Under the pieces are notes generated by a model that was not told the origin of the DNA, made no database searches, and saw only the letters and a program-made list of their open reading frames with translations. This document shows positions 9,874-18,586 of a stretch of DNA of 58,960 nucleotides, in pieces. Location: assembly GCA_017744415.1 (NCBI GenBank), contig JAGIBJ010000049.1, positions 1-58,960 on the forward strand, written 5' to 3'. Positions within the stretch are counted from its first letter, which is position 1, and every line of letters starts with the position of its first letter. Made by a program: the position numbers and the translations under genes. This DNA is from Solirubrobacteraceae bacterium. GTDB taxonomy: Bacteria > Actinomycetota > Thermoleophilia > Solirubrobacterales > Solirubrobacteraceae.

Positions 9874-10764
9874 TCAGCTCGCGCGGCGGCGATCGAGCTC
9901 GACGCCCGACACTGGGTCGGCGACGGTGAGCCGGCGGCGCTCGATCAGTGGCGGCGCGGGCCGGCGGGGGCGCTTGCGCTCCTCGCGGGCCGCGAGCGTG
10001 AGCGTGTCGGCGATCGCGTGGTAGGCCTGTGAGCTGGTCGCCATGCCGACGTGGCTCGCGCGGATCTCGACGGCCCGGTATCCCGGTGCCGTGCACGCCT
10101 TGGCTCGAACGATGCCGTCCGTACGGGAGTACACCGCCGTGCCGACGACCTGCGGCGGCAGCGGGGCGGCGAGGTCGGCCCAGAAGTGTTCGCAGCAGGT
10201 GGCGCCGACGTCGAGCAGCTCCGGGCTCTCGATGGCGAGTTCGGTCTCGGGCACGGGGTTGCCGGGTGCACCGACCCAGCAGCTCGTCGCGATGTAGCCG
10301 GTGCGCGTGTCGCCGAGGCGGCTCAGCCACGTGAGGTTGCGCTTGAGCAGCGGGTGGAAGTCGTCGACGGTGCCGTTGATCGGGCTGCCGAGCGTGGTGA
10401 CCGACGCGACGAGGTCGGGCCGGCGCACGCCGAGCACGTGGGCGAGCATGCCGCCACGGGACTGCCCGATCACGTGCGCGCGGCGGCCGTCGATGGCCAC
10501 CTCGCGCTCCAGTCGTGCCTCGAGCTTGTCCATCACGCGCTCGGAGCACTGGATGTTCGAGCGGATGCCGGTGGTGACCGGGGCGTAGCCGAGCCGACCG
10601 AGCCAGCGGCGCATGAAGTGGAGGGTCTCGTCGCCGACGAGCAGGCCGGGGATCGCGAGCACGCGCTCTCCATCCCCGTGGCGGGCGCCCTTGCCGCGCC
10701 AGATGTCGGAGCGCACGAGAGCGCCGTATTCGAGAGGGATGCGGAGTTCGCCGAGGATGTTCAT
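9874..10764 (-). CDS. Alpha/beta-hydrolase, lipase/esterase-like
   Basis: A 296-residue cytosolic hydrolase with nucleophile elbow GQSRGG (about residues 100-105), preceded by oxyanion-side VLAIPGLLVGDETLHFMRRW near 35-55. A candidate acid is Asp in YSRTDGIV and the candidate base His in ASHVGMA near 240. The sequence around ETLHFMRRWLGRLGY is typical of actinobacterial hydrolases annotated as esterases or triacylglycerol lipase-like proteins; substrate is unknown. No signal peptide is seen. It is divergent from the TetR-type gene across a 301-bp gap, so that regulator may control it. Confidence 0.75.
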   Translation of the reverse strand: MNILGELRIPLEYGALVRSDIWRGKGARHGDGERVLAIPGLLVGDETLHFMRRWLGRLGYAPVTTGIRSNIQCSERVMDKLEARLEREVAIDGRRAHVIGQSRGGMLAHVLGVRRPDLVASVTTLGSPINGTVDDFHPLLKRNLTWLSRLGDTRTGYIATSCWVGAPGNPVPETELAIESPELLDVGATCCEHFWADLAAPLPPQVVGTAVYSRTDGIVRAKACTAPGYRAVEIRASHVGMATSSQAYHAIADTLTLAAREERKRPRRPAPPLIERRRLTVADPVSGVELDRRRAS

Positions 10765-11065
10765 GGGACGGGTGCCGAAGCGCTTGGGGGAAGGCGGCCG
10801 ACCTGGGTACTAGGGACGGTACCGGGCGTTCCACCTGTTCTTGGTATCGACCGCGCCGGGTGCGAGACACATCGACGGTCCGTCGTGGCGGACGAGTGAT
10901 GCACGACATGTCGCACACGCGATGATTCGGGTTCGGCGGCGTGCAGACGCGGCGCGGAATCGGGAAACGCACATGCGGGACACCGCTCGGCCTGCAGAGG
11001 CCGTACGCTCCGTGGAGGGCTGGGGGATCCACCCCCCGCCGGCCCCTGAAGCGATCCCCCGATAT
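10765..11065. other. Divergent intergenic region, no gene recognised
   Basis: About 300 bp between the divergent hydrolase and TetR-type genes. The regulator's frame is open throughout, but the codons look non-coding and the conserved protein start is at 11066. A GGTACC repeat pair sits near 10805-10828. No RNA gene or clear promoter hexamers were recognised. Confidence 0.5.
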
Positions 11066-11761
11066 ATGACGCCCGACGGCACGCCCACCCCGCGTCGTCC
11101 TCGGCGACGGCCCGGCCGGCCGCCGTCGCTGGACCGCACCGCCGCACTGGATGCGACGTGGCGCGTGATCGCCAACCGCGGGCTCGATCGCACGCGCTAC
11201 CAAGACATCGCTGAGGAGAGCGGGGTCGCGGTGAGCACGCTGCAGCACACCTTCGGCCGGCTCGACGAGATCCTCGCTGCCGGACTGCGCCGGGCCGAGG
11301 AGCTCGACACCGCGTTCCTCGACGACCTCCCGACCGGAGACGACGCCACGGCGTGGGAACGGATCACGGCGTTCGTGCTCGGAACGCTCGCCGTGCCACT
11401 GCCGAGCGGCCCGGCGGTCGAGACGAACATGGCGAGCTGGCTCGTATGGGTGGAGCGCTGGCGCGCGGCCGCCCGAGAGAACGATGCGGCGGAGCGCCTC
11501 CAGGCGACGTACGACCGGTGGTGGGCCACCGTCGAGCAGATCATCACCGACGGTCAGCGCGACGGCAGCTTCTCGTCAGAGCTCCCCGCCCGCGAGATCG
11601 CGATCGCGATCAATGCCGTGCTCGACGGCGTCGCGACCAACATCCTGCTGCGACACGGCGGCGGCAAGCTCCCGGACGCCCAGCGCGTGGCGCTGCTCGC
11701 GACGCAGCGGTTGCTCGGGGTTGACGCGAACGGCACACGGGTCGAGCCAGCTGCTCCCTAG
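11066..11761 (+). CDS. TetR-type transcriptional regulator (paralogue 1)
   Basis: A 231-residue regulator with N-terminal helix-turn-helix: GRPPSLDRTAALDATWRVIA, then GLDRTRYQDIAEESGVAVST and LQHTFGRLDEIL. The canonical TetR recognition segment (S-x-x-Y-x-H/Y-F) is here TLQHTFG. The C-terminal ligand domain is rich in Trp and Glu. The 14396-15055 protein is a close paralogue sharing GRPPxLDR, DRTRYxDxA and TLQHxFG. The ATG at 11066 is the last start before the conserved Arg-rich GRPP segment; upstream starts are possible. The two paralogues flank the GGDEF-EAL gene, which suggests a duplicated local regulator. Confidence 0.83.
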   Translation: MTPDGTPTPRRPRRRPGRPPSLDRTAALDATWRVIANRGLDRTRYQDIAEESGVAVSTLQHTFGRLDEILAAGLRRAEELDTAFLDDLPTGDDATAWERITAFVLGTLAVPLPSGPAVETNMASWLVWVERWRAAARENDAAERLQATYDRWWATVEQIITDGQRDGSFSSELPAREIAIAINAVLDGVATNILLRHGGGKLPDAQRVALLATQRLLGVDANGTRVEPAAP

Positions 11762-11918
11762 CTGGTTGCCTAACACCCTGCTCCGACGGGTATTGAGGGT
11801 GCGTGCGTTGCCGTATCGCCGTATAAAAACTGGTACGATCGGCGAGAAGTCTGTGCCTCGGCCCGGGCTGACACTCACGGCCCGCTGCGTTGGGGGATGC
11901 GGCCGGTCGTTCGAGAAT

Positions 11919-11954
11919 CACGGGCCGCGGCGCCGCAAGGCGCGGCGGCCCGTG
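11919..11954. terminator. Hairpin between convergent TetR and GGDEF-EAL genes
   Basis: CACGGGCCGC (11919-11928) pairs with GCGGCCCGTG (11945-11954), and the inner part pairs GCGCC with GGCGC around a GCAA loop. It lies 24 bp beyond the GGDEF-EAL stop. It probably ends transcripts from one or both sides; there is no U-tract. Confidence 0.5.
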
Positions 11955-11977
11955 CCCTTTCGGACGGTGTCGCGCGG

Positions 11978-14206
11978 CTAGGCGGCCTGGCGCAGGTCGG
12001 CATCCTCGCTGGCGAGGAGCTCGTCGATCGCGTGGGGCGGCACCGGCCGCGAGAAGTGGTAGCCCTGGCCGACCTCGCAGCCCCAGGCGCGGAGCTGCTC
12101 GGCCTGCTCGGCCTGCTCCACACCCTCGGCGACGACGTCGAGGCCGAGCGAGTGCGCGAGGCGGATCACGCCGGCGACGATCGCCGCATCCTCCGCGCCC
12201 TCGAGCACGCCATCCACGAACGACTTGTCGACCTTCAGCGTGTGGAGCGGAAGCAGTTTGCGCAGGTGCATGAGCGAGGCGTAGCCCACGCCGAAGTCGT
12301 CCACCGCGAGCTGGAGCCCCAACCCGGAGAGCGCCTCGAGCGTCGCGCGGGTCGCCTCGGCGTCACCGAGCACGGCCGTCTCGGTCACCTCGAGGCAAAG
12401 GCAGTTCGCATCGATCTCGTGGCGGGCGATCGCGGCCTCGACGGTCGCCACGAAGCCCGGCTCGGTGAGCTGGCGGCTGGAGACGTTCACCGAGACCTTG
12501 AGCCCCGGCCGGTCCCACGCCTTCATCTGCATGCAGGCCTGGTCGAGGACCCACTCGCCGATCTCTACGATCGCGCCGTTCTGCTCGGCGAGGGGGATGA
12601 AGTCGACAGGCGACACGAAACCGTGCTCGGGGTGGGTCCACCGCAGCAGCGCCTCGACGCCACCGACGCGGCCGGAGCCGAGATCCACGAGCGGCTGGTA
12701 GACGAGCGAGAGCTCGTCGCGCTCGATCACGTCGCGCAGGGAGCTCTCGATCGCGAGGCGGCGCACCGCGTCCTGGCGCAGGCCCTCGTCGAAGCGGGCC
12801 GCACCGCCCTTGCCGGCGTCCTTGGCGCGGTACATCGCGAGGTCGGCGTCGCGGACGAGCGCGTCCGTGCTCACCGGCTCACCGGGCTCGGCACAGCGCA
12901 CGCCGACCGAGCAGCGCACGTAGCGGGCATCGCCCGCGAGCTGGATCGGCGCGGCGATCACGTCACCGACGCGGTCGGCGAGCTCGTCGACGAGCGCGAG
13001 CTCCGGGCGCCCCGGCACGACGATCACGAACTCGTCGCCCCCGAACCGGGCAGCGATGCCGCCCATCGGCCCGACGAGCGACTCGAGGCGCTCGGCGAGC
13101 ACCCGCAGGAGCGCATCGCCGACCTCGTGTCCGAGCGAGTCGTTGATGAGTTTGAAGTCGTCGACGTCGACGAACAGCAGCGCGAGGCCGTCGCCTTTGG
13201 CGATGAGGTCGTCGACCGCCCGCCCGAGCTGGCGGCGGTTCGGGAGGCCGGTGAGCGGATCGTGCTCGGCACCCCAGGTGAGGTCGGCCTCGAGCTTGCG
13301 GCGCTTCGAGATGTCGATGCAGTGGCTGATCCAGCCGGTCTGCAGGCCGTCGGCGTCGCGCAGCGGGGCATGGTGCCAGGCGCCCCAGCCGGATTCGTCG
13401 CCGTTGCGCAGCTCCATCGGCTCGTCGCCGGGGAACGCACGGCCGTCGAGATCGGGGGCGTACACGAGGGTGCTGAGCTGCCGGCCGACGATCGAGCGGC
13501 CGCTTTCGACAGCGTCGGCCCAGCGGCGCGAGAGCTCGCCGTTCACCTGCCGGATCGTGCCGTCGAGCTCGACGAGCGCCATCGCGATCGGGGCGTCGGA
13601 GAAGGCACTGCCGAAGCGCTTGCGGCTCTCCTCGGCACGGGCGCGCGCATCCTCGTTCACCTTCCAGGCGACGACGCAGACGGTGCCCTGGGCGGCGATG
13701 AAGAGCGCATGGATCGCCGACCACTTGAAGGGGTGGGCGATCGCATCGGCATGATCGAAGACGGCGGCGCTGGAGAGCGCGCTCATGACGATGTGGTGCA
13801 CGAGCACGAAGGCGAACGCGAGCAGGTACGGGAACCACTCTTCGTAGAGCGCGAGCAGCGAGACCATCACGAAGAAGTGGAAGTGACCTTCGACGGCACC
13901 ATCCATGAGATGGACGACGATCGCGGAGGCCGTGAGCAGGCCGATCGCCGTGCAGATCTCACGGGCACGACGGGTGAGTTCGCTGCGGCCTGCGAGCCAG
14001 GCGGGCGCGAGCAGCGGCACGATGTCGGCGAACGAGTGCGGCAGCGGGTATCCGGCGAGCAGCCCCCACGCGAACAGCACGGGGATGTGGAGCCGCAGTA
14101 CCGCGACCATCGCGCGATGGCGGGCGTACCAAAGGTCTGGCGGGAGCCGGTGGCCGCGCGGCAGAGCTTCGCGCACGGCGCGGACGAGGGAGTGGGGGGC
14201 CTCCAT
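11978..14206 (-). CDS. Membrane GGDEF-EAL cyclic-di-GMP protein with PAS-like domain
   Basis: A 742-residue signalling protein. Residues ~1-185 are a multi-helix membrane domain containing EGHFHFFVMVSLLALYEEW and LVHHIVM, a His-rich pattern also known from some chemotaxis receptors. A PAS-like domain follows (about 195-320, FSDAPIAMALVELDGTI). GGDEF is intact at about 389-393 (RFGGDEF), implying diguanylate cyclase capacity. The EAL domain keeps EALLRW (about 518-523), VSRQL-type substrate residues, DDFGVGY and KVDKSF, implying phosphodiesterase capacity. Both catalytic motifs look intact, so net direction is unknown. Divergent from the second TetR-type regulator. Confidence 0.95.
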   Translation of the reverse strand: MEAPHSLVRAVREALPRGHRLPPDLWYARHRAMVAVLRLHIPVLFAWGLLAGYPLPHSFADIVPLLAPAWLAGRSELTRRAREICTAIGLLTASAIVVHLMDGAVEGHFHFFVMVSLLALYEEWFPYLLAFAFVLVHHIVMSALSSAAVFDHADAIAHPFKWSAIHALFIAAQGTVCVVAWKVNEDARARAEESRKRFGSAFSDAPIAMALVELDGTIRQVNGELSRRWADAVESGRSIVGRQLSTLVYAPDLDGRAFPGDEPMELRNGDESGWGAWHHAPLRDADGLQTGWISHCIDISKRRKLEADLTWGAEHDPLTGLPNRRQLGRAVDDLIAKGDGLALLFVDVDDFKLINDSLGHEVGDALLRVLAERLESLVGPMGGIAARFGGDEFVIVVPGRPELALVDELADRVGDVIAAPIQLAGDARYVRCSVGVRCAEPGEPVSTDALVRDADLAMYRAKDAGKGGAARFDEGLRQDAVRRLAIESSLRDVIERDELSLVYQPLVDLGSGRVGGVEALLRWTHPEHGFVSPVDFIPLAEQNGAIVEIGEWVLDQACMQMKAWDRPGLKVSVNVSSRQLTEPGFVATVEAAIARHEIDANCLCLEVTETAVLGDAEATRATLEALSGLGLQLAVDDFGVGYASLMHLRKLLPLHTLKVDKSFVDGVLEGAEDAAIVAGVIRLAHSLGLDVVAEGVEQAEQAEQLRAWGCEVGQGYHFSRPVPPHAIDELLASEDADLRQAA

Positions 14207-14239
14207 AGATCAGGTCTTCGGCTGGTTGGTCCAGATGTT

Positions 14240-14276
14240 TGGGTGGCGCGCTTCCGTTCAAACCCGGTGCCACCCA
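14240..14276. promoter_or_regulatory. Inverted repeat in the divergent GGDEF-EAL/TetR promoter region
   Basis: TGGGTGGC (14240-14247) and GCCACCCA (14269-14276) are exact inverted repeats 21 bp apart in the 189-bp gap between divergent genes. It could be the operator of the adjacent TetR-type regulator or a leader hairpin of the GGDEF-EAL mRNA. Only the repeat is seen. Confidence 0.35.
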
Positions 14277-14395
14277 GATTTGGCGCATCGAAGCTCTACC
14301 ACCTGGACGCTTGGACCATGCCGGGCGTTTCGAGGTGGTCAGGGGCGGTCGACCGACGGTTTGAGAGTTGGGTTCAGTCTCGCCGTTCTGGCACG

Positions 14396-15055
14396 ATGCG
14401 CGGCGTGACCACCGCCGAGCCGGATACCCCACGCCGGCGGATCGGCCGCCCACCGACCCTCGACCGGGAAGGCGCGCTCGTCGCGGCGCGGGCGGTGATC
14501 GCCGAGCGCGGGATCGACCGCACGCGCTACGCCGACGTGGCCGCCGTCGCCGGGGTCCCGGTGACGACGCTCCAGCACGCGTTCGGGTCGCTGCAGAGCA
14601 TGCTCATCGAGTCGGTGGCAGGTGCGGCGCGCGGCGAGATCGTCGTCCTGCGTGGCCTCTCGCGCGATGCCGGGGTGTCGTCGTGGCAGCGGATCCGGGA
14701 CTTCATCGCCGGGGCGGTCGAGTCGCCGGAGGATGCCGATTCTTGGCGTGTGTGGCTCGAGTTCTGGCGGGTCGCGAGCCGCGATCCGGAGATGGGTTCA
14801 CTCGCCGGCGAGATCTACGAGCAGTGGTGGGCCTACCTCGACGAGATCATCGCGGCGGGCCACGCACGCGGCGAGTTCACGAGCACGCTCGCCGAACGCA
14901 CGCGTGACGCCTCGATTGCGGTGGTGGCGATCATCGACGGCGTCGCCGCGGCGCTCGTGCTCCGCGCCGACGGCCCCGACCACGCCCGGACGCGGCAGAT
15001 CGCCACCGATGCGGCGGCCGCGATCCTCGGCGTCGCGCCGGGCTCGAACGGCTAG
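14396..15055 (+). CDS. TetR-type transcriptional regulator (paralogue 2)
   Basis: A 219-residue regulator closely related to the 11066-11761 product. The N-terminal DNA-binding region reads RRRIGRPPTLDREGAL, GIDRTRYADVAAVAGVPV and TTLQHAFGSLQSML. The ligand domain holds WRVWLEFWRVASRDPE and YEQWWAYLDEIIAAG, matching the Trp-rich segment of the paralogue (WLVWVERWRAAARE, YDRWWATVEQII). Start ATG 14396 or GTG 14405. A TTG-start MFS transporter follows 46 bp downstream on the same strand, so this may be an exporter regulator. Confidence 0.85.
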   Translation: MRGVTTAEPDTPRRRIGRPPTLDREGALVAARAVIAERGIDRTRYADVAAVAGVPVTTLQHAFGSLQSMLIESVAGAARGEIVVLRGLSRDAGVSSWQRIRDFIAGAVESPEDADSWRVWLEFWRVASRDPEMGSLAGEIYEQWWAYLDEIIAAGHARGEFTSTLAERTRDASIAVVAIIDGVAAALVLRADGPDHARTRQIATDAAAAILGVAPGSNG

Positions 15056-15101
15056 CGACTAGCGTGGTCAGGCGGAACTCCCTTTCCGCCTTGCCCGTTC
15101 G

Positions 15102-16316
15102 TTGACGACCCTCTCCCCCACGAGCCCGACCGACTCGACCTTCGCCGCACTGCGCGTGCGCAACTACCGCACGTGGTTCGCCGGCCAGGCGGTGAGTCTC
15201 GTCGGGACGTGGATGCAGTCGGTGGCGCTCTCGTGGCTGGCGTTCGAGCTCAGCGCCTCGGGCTCGGTGATCGGGTTCGTGATGGCCGCGCAGTTCGTGC
15301 CCGTGCTCGTGCTCGGCGCCTACGGCGGGTTGCTCGCCGACCGCATGGACAAGCGCCGGCTGCTGCTTCTGACGCAGGGGGCGCTGGGGACGCTGTCACT
15401 GCTGTTGGCCGTCCTCGTCCTCGGCGGGCTGATCGCGCTCTGGATGGTGTTCGTGATCGCCGTGCTGCTCGGCGTGGCGGTGTCGGTCGACACCCCGACT
15501 CGCCAGTCGTTCGTGATCGAGATGGTCGGCGCCGAGCACGTGCAGAACGCGGTGAGCTTGAACTCCATCCTCGTCAACGCGTCGCGGGCAGTCGGGCCAG
15601 CGATGGCGGGCGTGCTCATCGCGGCCTTCGGCGTGGGCGTCTGCTTCGCCGTGAATGCCGCGAGCTTCGTCGCCGTCCTCGCCGCGCTGGTTCTGATGCG
15701 CCGTGACGAGCTGCTCCCCGCACCGCCGCTTGCCCGCGCGCGCGGCCAGCTCCGCGACGGCCTGCGCTACGTGCGCGGCACCCCCGAGCTCGCCGTGCCG
15801 CTCGTGATGATGGGGATCGTTGGGTGCTTCGCCTACGAGTTCCCGGTGGTGCTGCCGCTCGTCGCCCGCGAGGCGCTGCACGGCGGCCCGACGACGTTCG
15901 GCCTCCTCACCTCGGCGATGGGCGTGGGCGCGGTGGCCGGCGGCCTCGTGATCGCCTCGCGGCGGCGCACCGGCACGGGCGCGCTGAGCCTTGCCGCCGT
16001 CGGGTTCGGCGTGGCGATCGCGCTCGCCGCCGCGGCCCCTGGGCTCGGCACGGCGCTGGCCGCGATGCTGCTCGTGGGCGCGGGCAGCGTGGCGTTCATG
16101 TCGACGGGCAACACCACGCTTCAGCTCACGGCCGCACCGGAATACCGCGGCCGCGTGATGGCGCTCTGGGCGGTCACCTTCCAGGGCAGTACGCCGATCG
16201 GTGGTCCGATCATCGGTGCCATCTCCGAGTTCGCCGGGCCACGGATCGGGCTCGGCGTCGGCGCGGCGGCGTGTCTCCTCGCCGCGCTCGTCGGGCTGGG
16301 CGCCGTGGAGCGTTGA
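15102..16316 (+). CDS. MFS transporter (EntS-like exporter family)
   Basis: A 404-residue permease with about 12 helices. Family marks are FAALRVRNYRTWFAGQAVSLVGTWMQSVA at the N-terminus, GGLLADRMDKRRLLL between helices 2 and 3, VDTPTRQSFVIEMVG mid-protein and PEYRGRVMALWAV in the C-terminal half. This is the MFS_3 group, which includes enterobactin and drug exporters. TTG 15102 is the only start codon available after the in-frame stop at 15060; no ribosome site is obvious. It follows the TetR-type regulator and probably forms a unit with it. Confidence 0.9.
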   Translation: MTTLSPTSPTDSTFAALRVRNYRTWFAGQAVSLVGTWMQSVALSWLAFELSASGSVIGFVMAAQFVPVLVLGAYGGLLADRMDKRRLLLLTQGALGTLSLLLAVLVLGGLIALWMVFVIAVLLGVAVSVDTPTRQSFVIEMVGAEHVQNAVSLNSILVNASRAVGPAMAGVLIAAFGVGVCFAVNAASFVAVLAALVLMRRDELLPAPPLARARGQLRDGLRYVRGTPELAVPLVMMGIVGCFAYEFPVVLPLVAREALHGGPTTFGLLTSAMGVGAVAGGLVIASRRRTGTGALSLAAVGFGVAIALAAAAPGLGTALAAMLLVGAGSVAFMSTGNTTLQLTAAPEYRGRVMALWAVTFQGSTPIGGPIIGAISEFAGPRIGLGVGAAACLLAALVGLGAVER

Positions 16317-16331
16317 TCTAGGCTGGCCTCG

Positions 16332-17108
16332 ATGGGCGACGCGGTGCTCTGGGGACTCGTTGCGGCGTCGTCGTTGGCGATCGGCGGGCTGCTCGGCGTC
16401 GCGCGCACGTGGCCGCCGCGCTGGATCGGGCTCGTCCTCGCCTTCGGCGCCGGCGCGCTGATCAGCGCCGTGAGCTTCGACCTCGCCGAGGAGGGCGGTC
16501 AGCTCGGCGGCTTCGACGTGCTCGCCGGTGGCCTCGCGGCGGGCGCGCTCACGTACTACCTGCTCGATCGCGTGGTCGATCGGCCGACGAAGCGGCGTGG
16601 CGGCACGAGGGATGACGGCGACGGCGACGGCGGCCAGGCCGGCGGCGACGCGGCCGGCGGCGACCAGGCGGGCGGCGGGGGTGGCGGAGCGCTGGCGCTG
16701 GGTTCGCTCCTCGACGGCATCCCCGAGCAGATGGTGCTCGGCATCGGTCTCGCGGCGGGTGACGGTGTGAGTCTCAGCCTGCTCATCGCGATCTTCGTCT
16801 CCAACCTGCCCGAGGCGATCGGCGGCTCCGCCGACCTCCGCAAGGCGAGCCGCAGCCCCGGCGAGATCCGCCAACTCTGGTTCGGCGTCGCCGCGATCTG
16901 CGCGATCTCGACCATCGTCGGCTACGCCATCGCCGACACCGCCTCCCGCGACGTCCAAGGCGCCATCGACGGCTTCGCCGCCGGCTCCCTTCTCGTGATG
17001 CTCATCGACTCGATGGTCCCCGAGGCCTCACGCCAAGGCGGCCGAGCCGCCGGGCTCGTCACCGTGCTCGGTTTCGCGGTGGCAGCGGCGCTCACCGGCG
17101 TGGGCTGA
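16332..17108 (+). CDS. ZIP-family metal transporter (short form)
   Basis: A 258-residue membrane protein. The two ZIP motifs appear in altered form: DGIPEQMVLGI (about residues 128-138) and SNLPEAIGGS (about 157-166), replacing the usual HNxPEG pairs with Asp and Asn leads. A Gly/Asp-rich loop (about 88-118) separates helices 3 and 4, as expected for the cytoplasmic metal-binding loop, though it has no His. It begins 15 bp after the MFS gene and may be cotranscribed. Metal specificity is unknown; the missing first His makes function less certain. Confidence 0.8.
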   Translation: MGDAVLWGLVAASSLAIGGLLGVARTWPPRWIGLVLAFGAGALISAVSFDLAEEGGQLGGFDVLAGGLAAGALTYYLLDRVVDRPTKRRGGTRDDGDGDGGQAGGDAAGGDQAGGGGGGALALGSLLDGIPEQMVLGIGLAAGDGVSLSLLIAIFVSNLPEAIGGSADLRKASRSPGEIRQLWFGVAAICAISTIVGYAIADTASRDVQGAIDGFAAGSLLVMLIDSMVPEASRQGGRAAGLVTVLGFAVAAALTGVG

Positions 17109-17198
17109 GCCCTCCGCTCTGGGGCCGTCGCAGTGAGTGTCACCGCGCCACGCGGGCCGATGCGGCGCGCGCTCCTCAATTCGAGTGCGCCGCGCCAG

Positions 17199-17271
17199 AG
17201 CCTCCGAGCGGACTTGAACCGCTGACCCCTTCATTACGAGTGAAGTGCTCTACCAACTGAGCTACGGAGGC
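17199..17271 (-). tRNA. tRNA-Thr (anticodon CGT)
   Basis: A 73-base cloverleaf reads on the minus strand: acceptor GCCTCCG pairs with CGGAGGC, D-arm GCTC/GAGC, anticodon stem CTTCA/TGAAG around loop CTCGTAA giving anticodon CGT (codon ACG), and T-arm AGCGG-TTCAAGT-CCGCT. The discriminator is T and CCA is not encoded. A small hairpin at 17162-17193 lies just downstream and may end the transcript. Confidence 0.97.
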
Positions 17272-17514
17272 GAGGTCGGTGGATGGTAGCGAGAACGCGC
17301 GTGGCTCGACGGCTCGTCGTGTGCGCGGGCGCACGCCGCCCATCCGGTCGGGTGATCGGCCCGCCGCCGGCGAGCGCTGAGTCGGTGTCCCGCGATGGTG
17401 CGCCGCTCGGTTCTGTCGAGAGATGTCCGGCTCGGCGGCGGACATCTTTCGACGGAAGGGGTGCTGCATGCGGTGGTGGGGCGCGAGATCGGGTGGGCTT
17501 GCGAGACTCGTCGG

Positions 17515-18507
17515 GTGGCTCGCCCCGTCCGACGCAGCAAGCTGCCCGTGGGGCTGGTGGTGCTCGCGCTCGTCGGGGTGGCGATCGGCGCGCTGATCTC
17601 GCTGGCCCAGCGTGGGGATCCGGATGCGGGCCAGGCGCAGGAGCTGGCGGCGCTGAAGGAGAGCTCGGAGCGTCGTGCGGCCAGCGGCGGCGACAAGGCG
17701 GCAGACGAGCCGCGGCTGTGTGGAGAGCTGCGGCGCGCACCGGTGGGCACGGTGAAGGACACCTCGCTGGAGGAACTCTCCGGCCTCGTGCAGAGCCGGC
17801 GCGACGGCAAGCTGCTGTGGGGCATCGAGGACAGCGGCAACCCGGCGCAGCTGTCGGCGATCCGGCCGAATGGCACGGTCGTCGGGCGGTGGAACGTCGC
17901 GGGGGCGGAGAACTTCGACTGGGAGGACGTCGCTACCGGGCCCGGCGCCCCGGGCGGCGCGGCGTGGCTCTACGCCGCCGACATCGGCGACAACCTGCGC
18001 CAGCGCGAGCACGTGACGATCTACCGCGTGCCGGAGCCGGCGGCGCCGTCGGGCGGCGGCACCACGGCGCCGGCGCAGGCACTCCAGCTGCGGTACCCCG
18101 ACGGGGCGCACGACGCCGAGTCGTTCCTCGTGGATCCGAAGCGCGGCACGCTGGTGCTGGTGACCAAGGGCGTGCCGGGAGCCGTGTACGCGGCGAGCCG
18201 GCCCGCGAGCTGGAGCGGGACGGTGAAGCTGCGCAAGATCCACGGCGCCGGCATCGCCTACGCGACGGCCGCCGACGTGAGCGCCGACAGCCGCACGGTC
18301 GCGCTGCGCGGTTACTTCAACGTCGCGCTGTGGCAGCGCAAGGGCAACGAGCCGCTCACGGCCACCCTGCGCCGCACGCCGTGCACGTCGCCGACGGGCC
18401 TCGACGACGGCCAAGGCGAGGCGATCGCGCTGGCCTCCAACGGCCGCTCGGCCTGGATCGTCGCCGAGGGCAACACGCCGCCGATCCGCCGCCTCACCCC
18501 GCGCTGA
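17515..18507 (+). CDS. Membrane-anchored extracytoplasmic protein, beta-propeller-like
   Basis: About 330 residues: a basic start, one membrane helix (KLPVGLVVLALVGVAIGALI), then an extracytoplasmic domain. Blades of a propeller-like fold are suggested by SGLVQSRRDGKLLWGIEDSG, AENFDWEDVATG, AAWLYAADIGDN and HDAESFLVDPK, a layout seen in actinobacterial proteins without known role. GTG 17515 is chosen because it places the basic residues directly before the helix; the frame is open to ATG 17395 and no ribosome site settles it. A long hairpin follows the stop within three bases. Confidence 0.7.
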   Translation: MARPVRRSKLPVGLVVLALVGVAIGALISLAQRGDPDAGQAQELAALKESSERRAASGGDKAADEPRLCGELRRAPVGTVKDTSLEELSGLVQSRRDGKLLWGIEDSGNPAQLSAIRPNGTVVGRWNVAGAENFDWEDVATGPGAPGGAAWLYAADIGDNLRQREHVTIYRVPEPAAPSGGGTTAPAQALQLRYPDGAHDAESFLVDPKRGTLVLVTKGVPGAVYAASRPASWSGTVKLRKIHGAGIAYATAADVSADSRTVALRGYFNVALWQRKGNEPLTATLRRTPCTSPTGLDDGQGEAIALASNGRSAWIVAEGNTPPIRRLTPR

Positions 18508-18509
18508 CT

Positions 18510-18565
18510 TCCGCCGAACAGGCTTCCTGTGCTGCTCAGGCTGCACAGGAAGCCTGTTCGGCGGA
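18510..18565 (+). terminator. Perfect 23-bp hairpin, family A
   Basis: Arms 18510-18532 and 18543-18565 are perfectly complementary with a 10-base loop. The arm core CGCCGAACAGGCTTCCTGTG recurs with two changes in the hairpin at 46440-46493. It starts three bases after the stop codon of the upstream gene, so termination is likely, though the downstream gene is co-directional. Confidence 0.6.
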
Positions 18566-18586
18566 GAAGGGCGGTAGCGTGGCGGC

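Noticed and set aside
11897..14395. Upstream part of a 1052-codon plus-strand ORF
   Set aside because: It is antisense to the GGDEF-EAL gene; only the last ~220 codons are real, as the TetR-type regulator at 14396.
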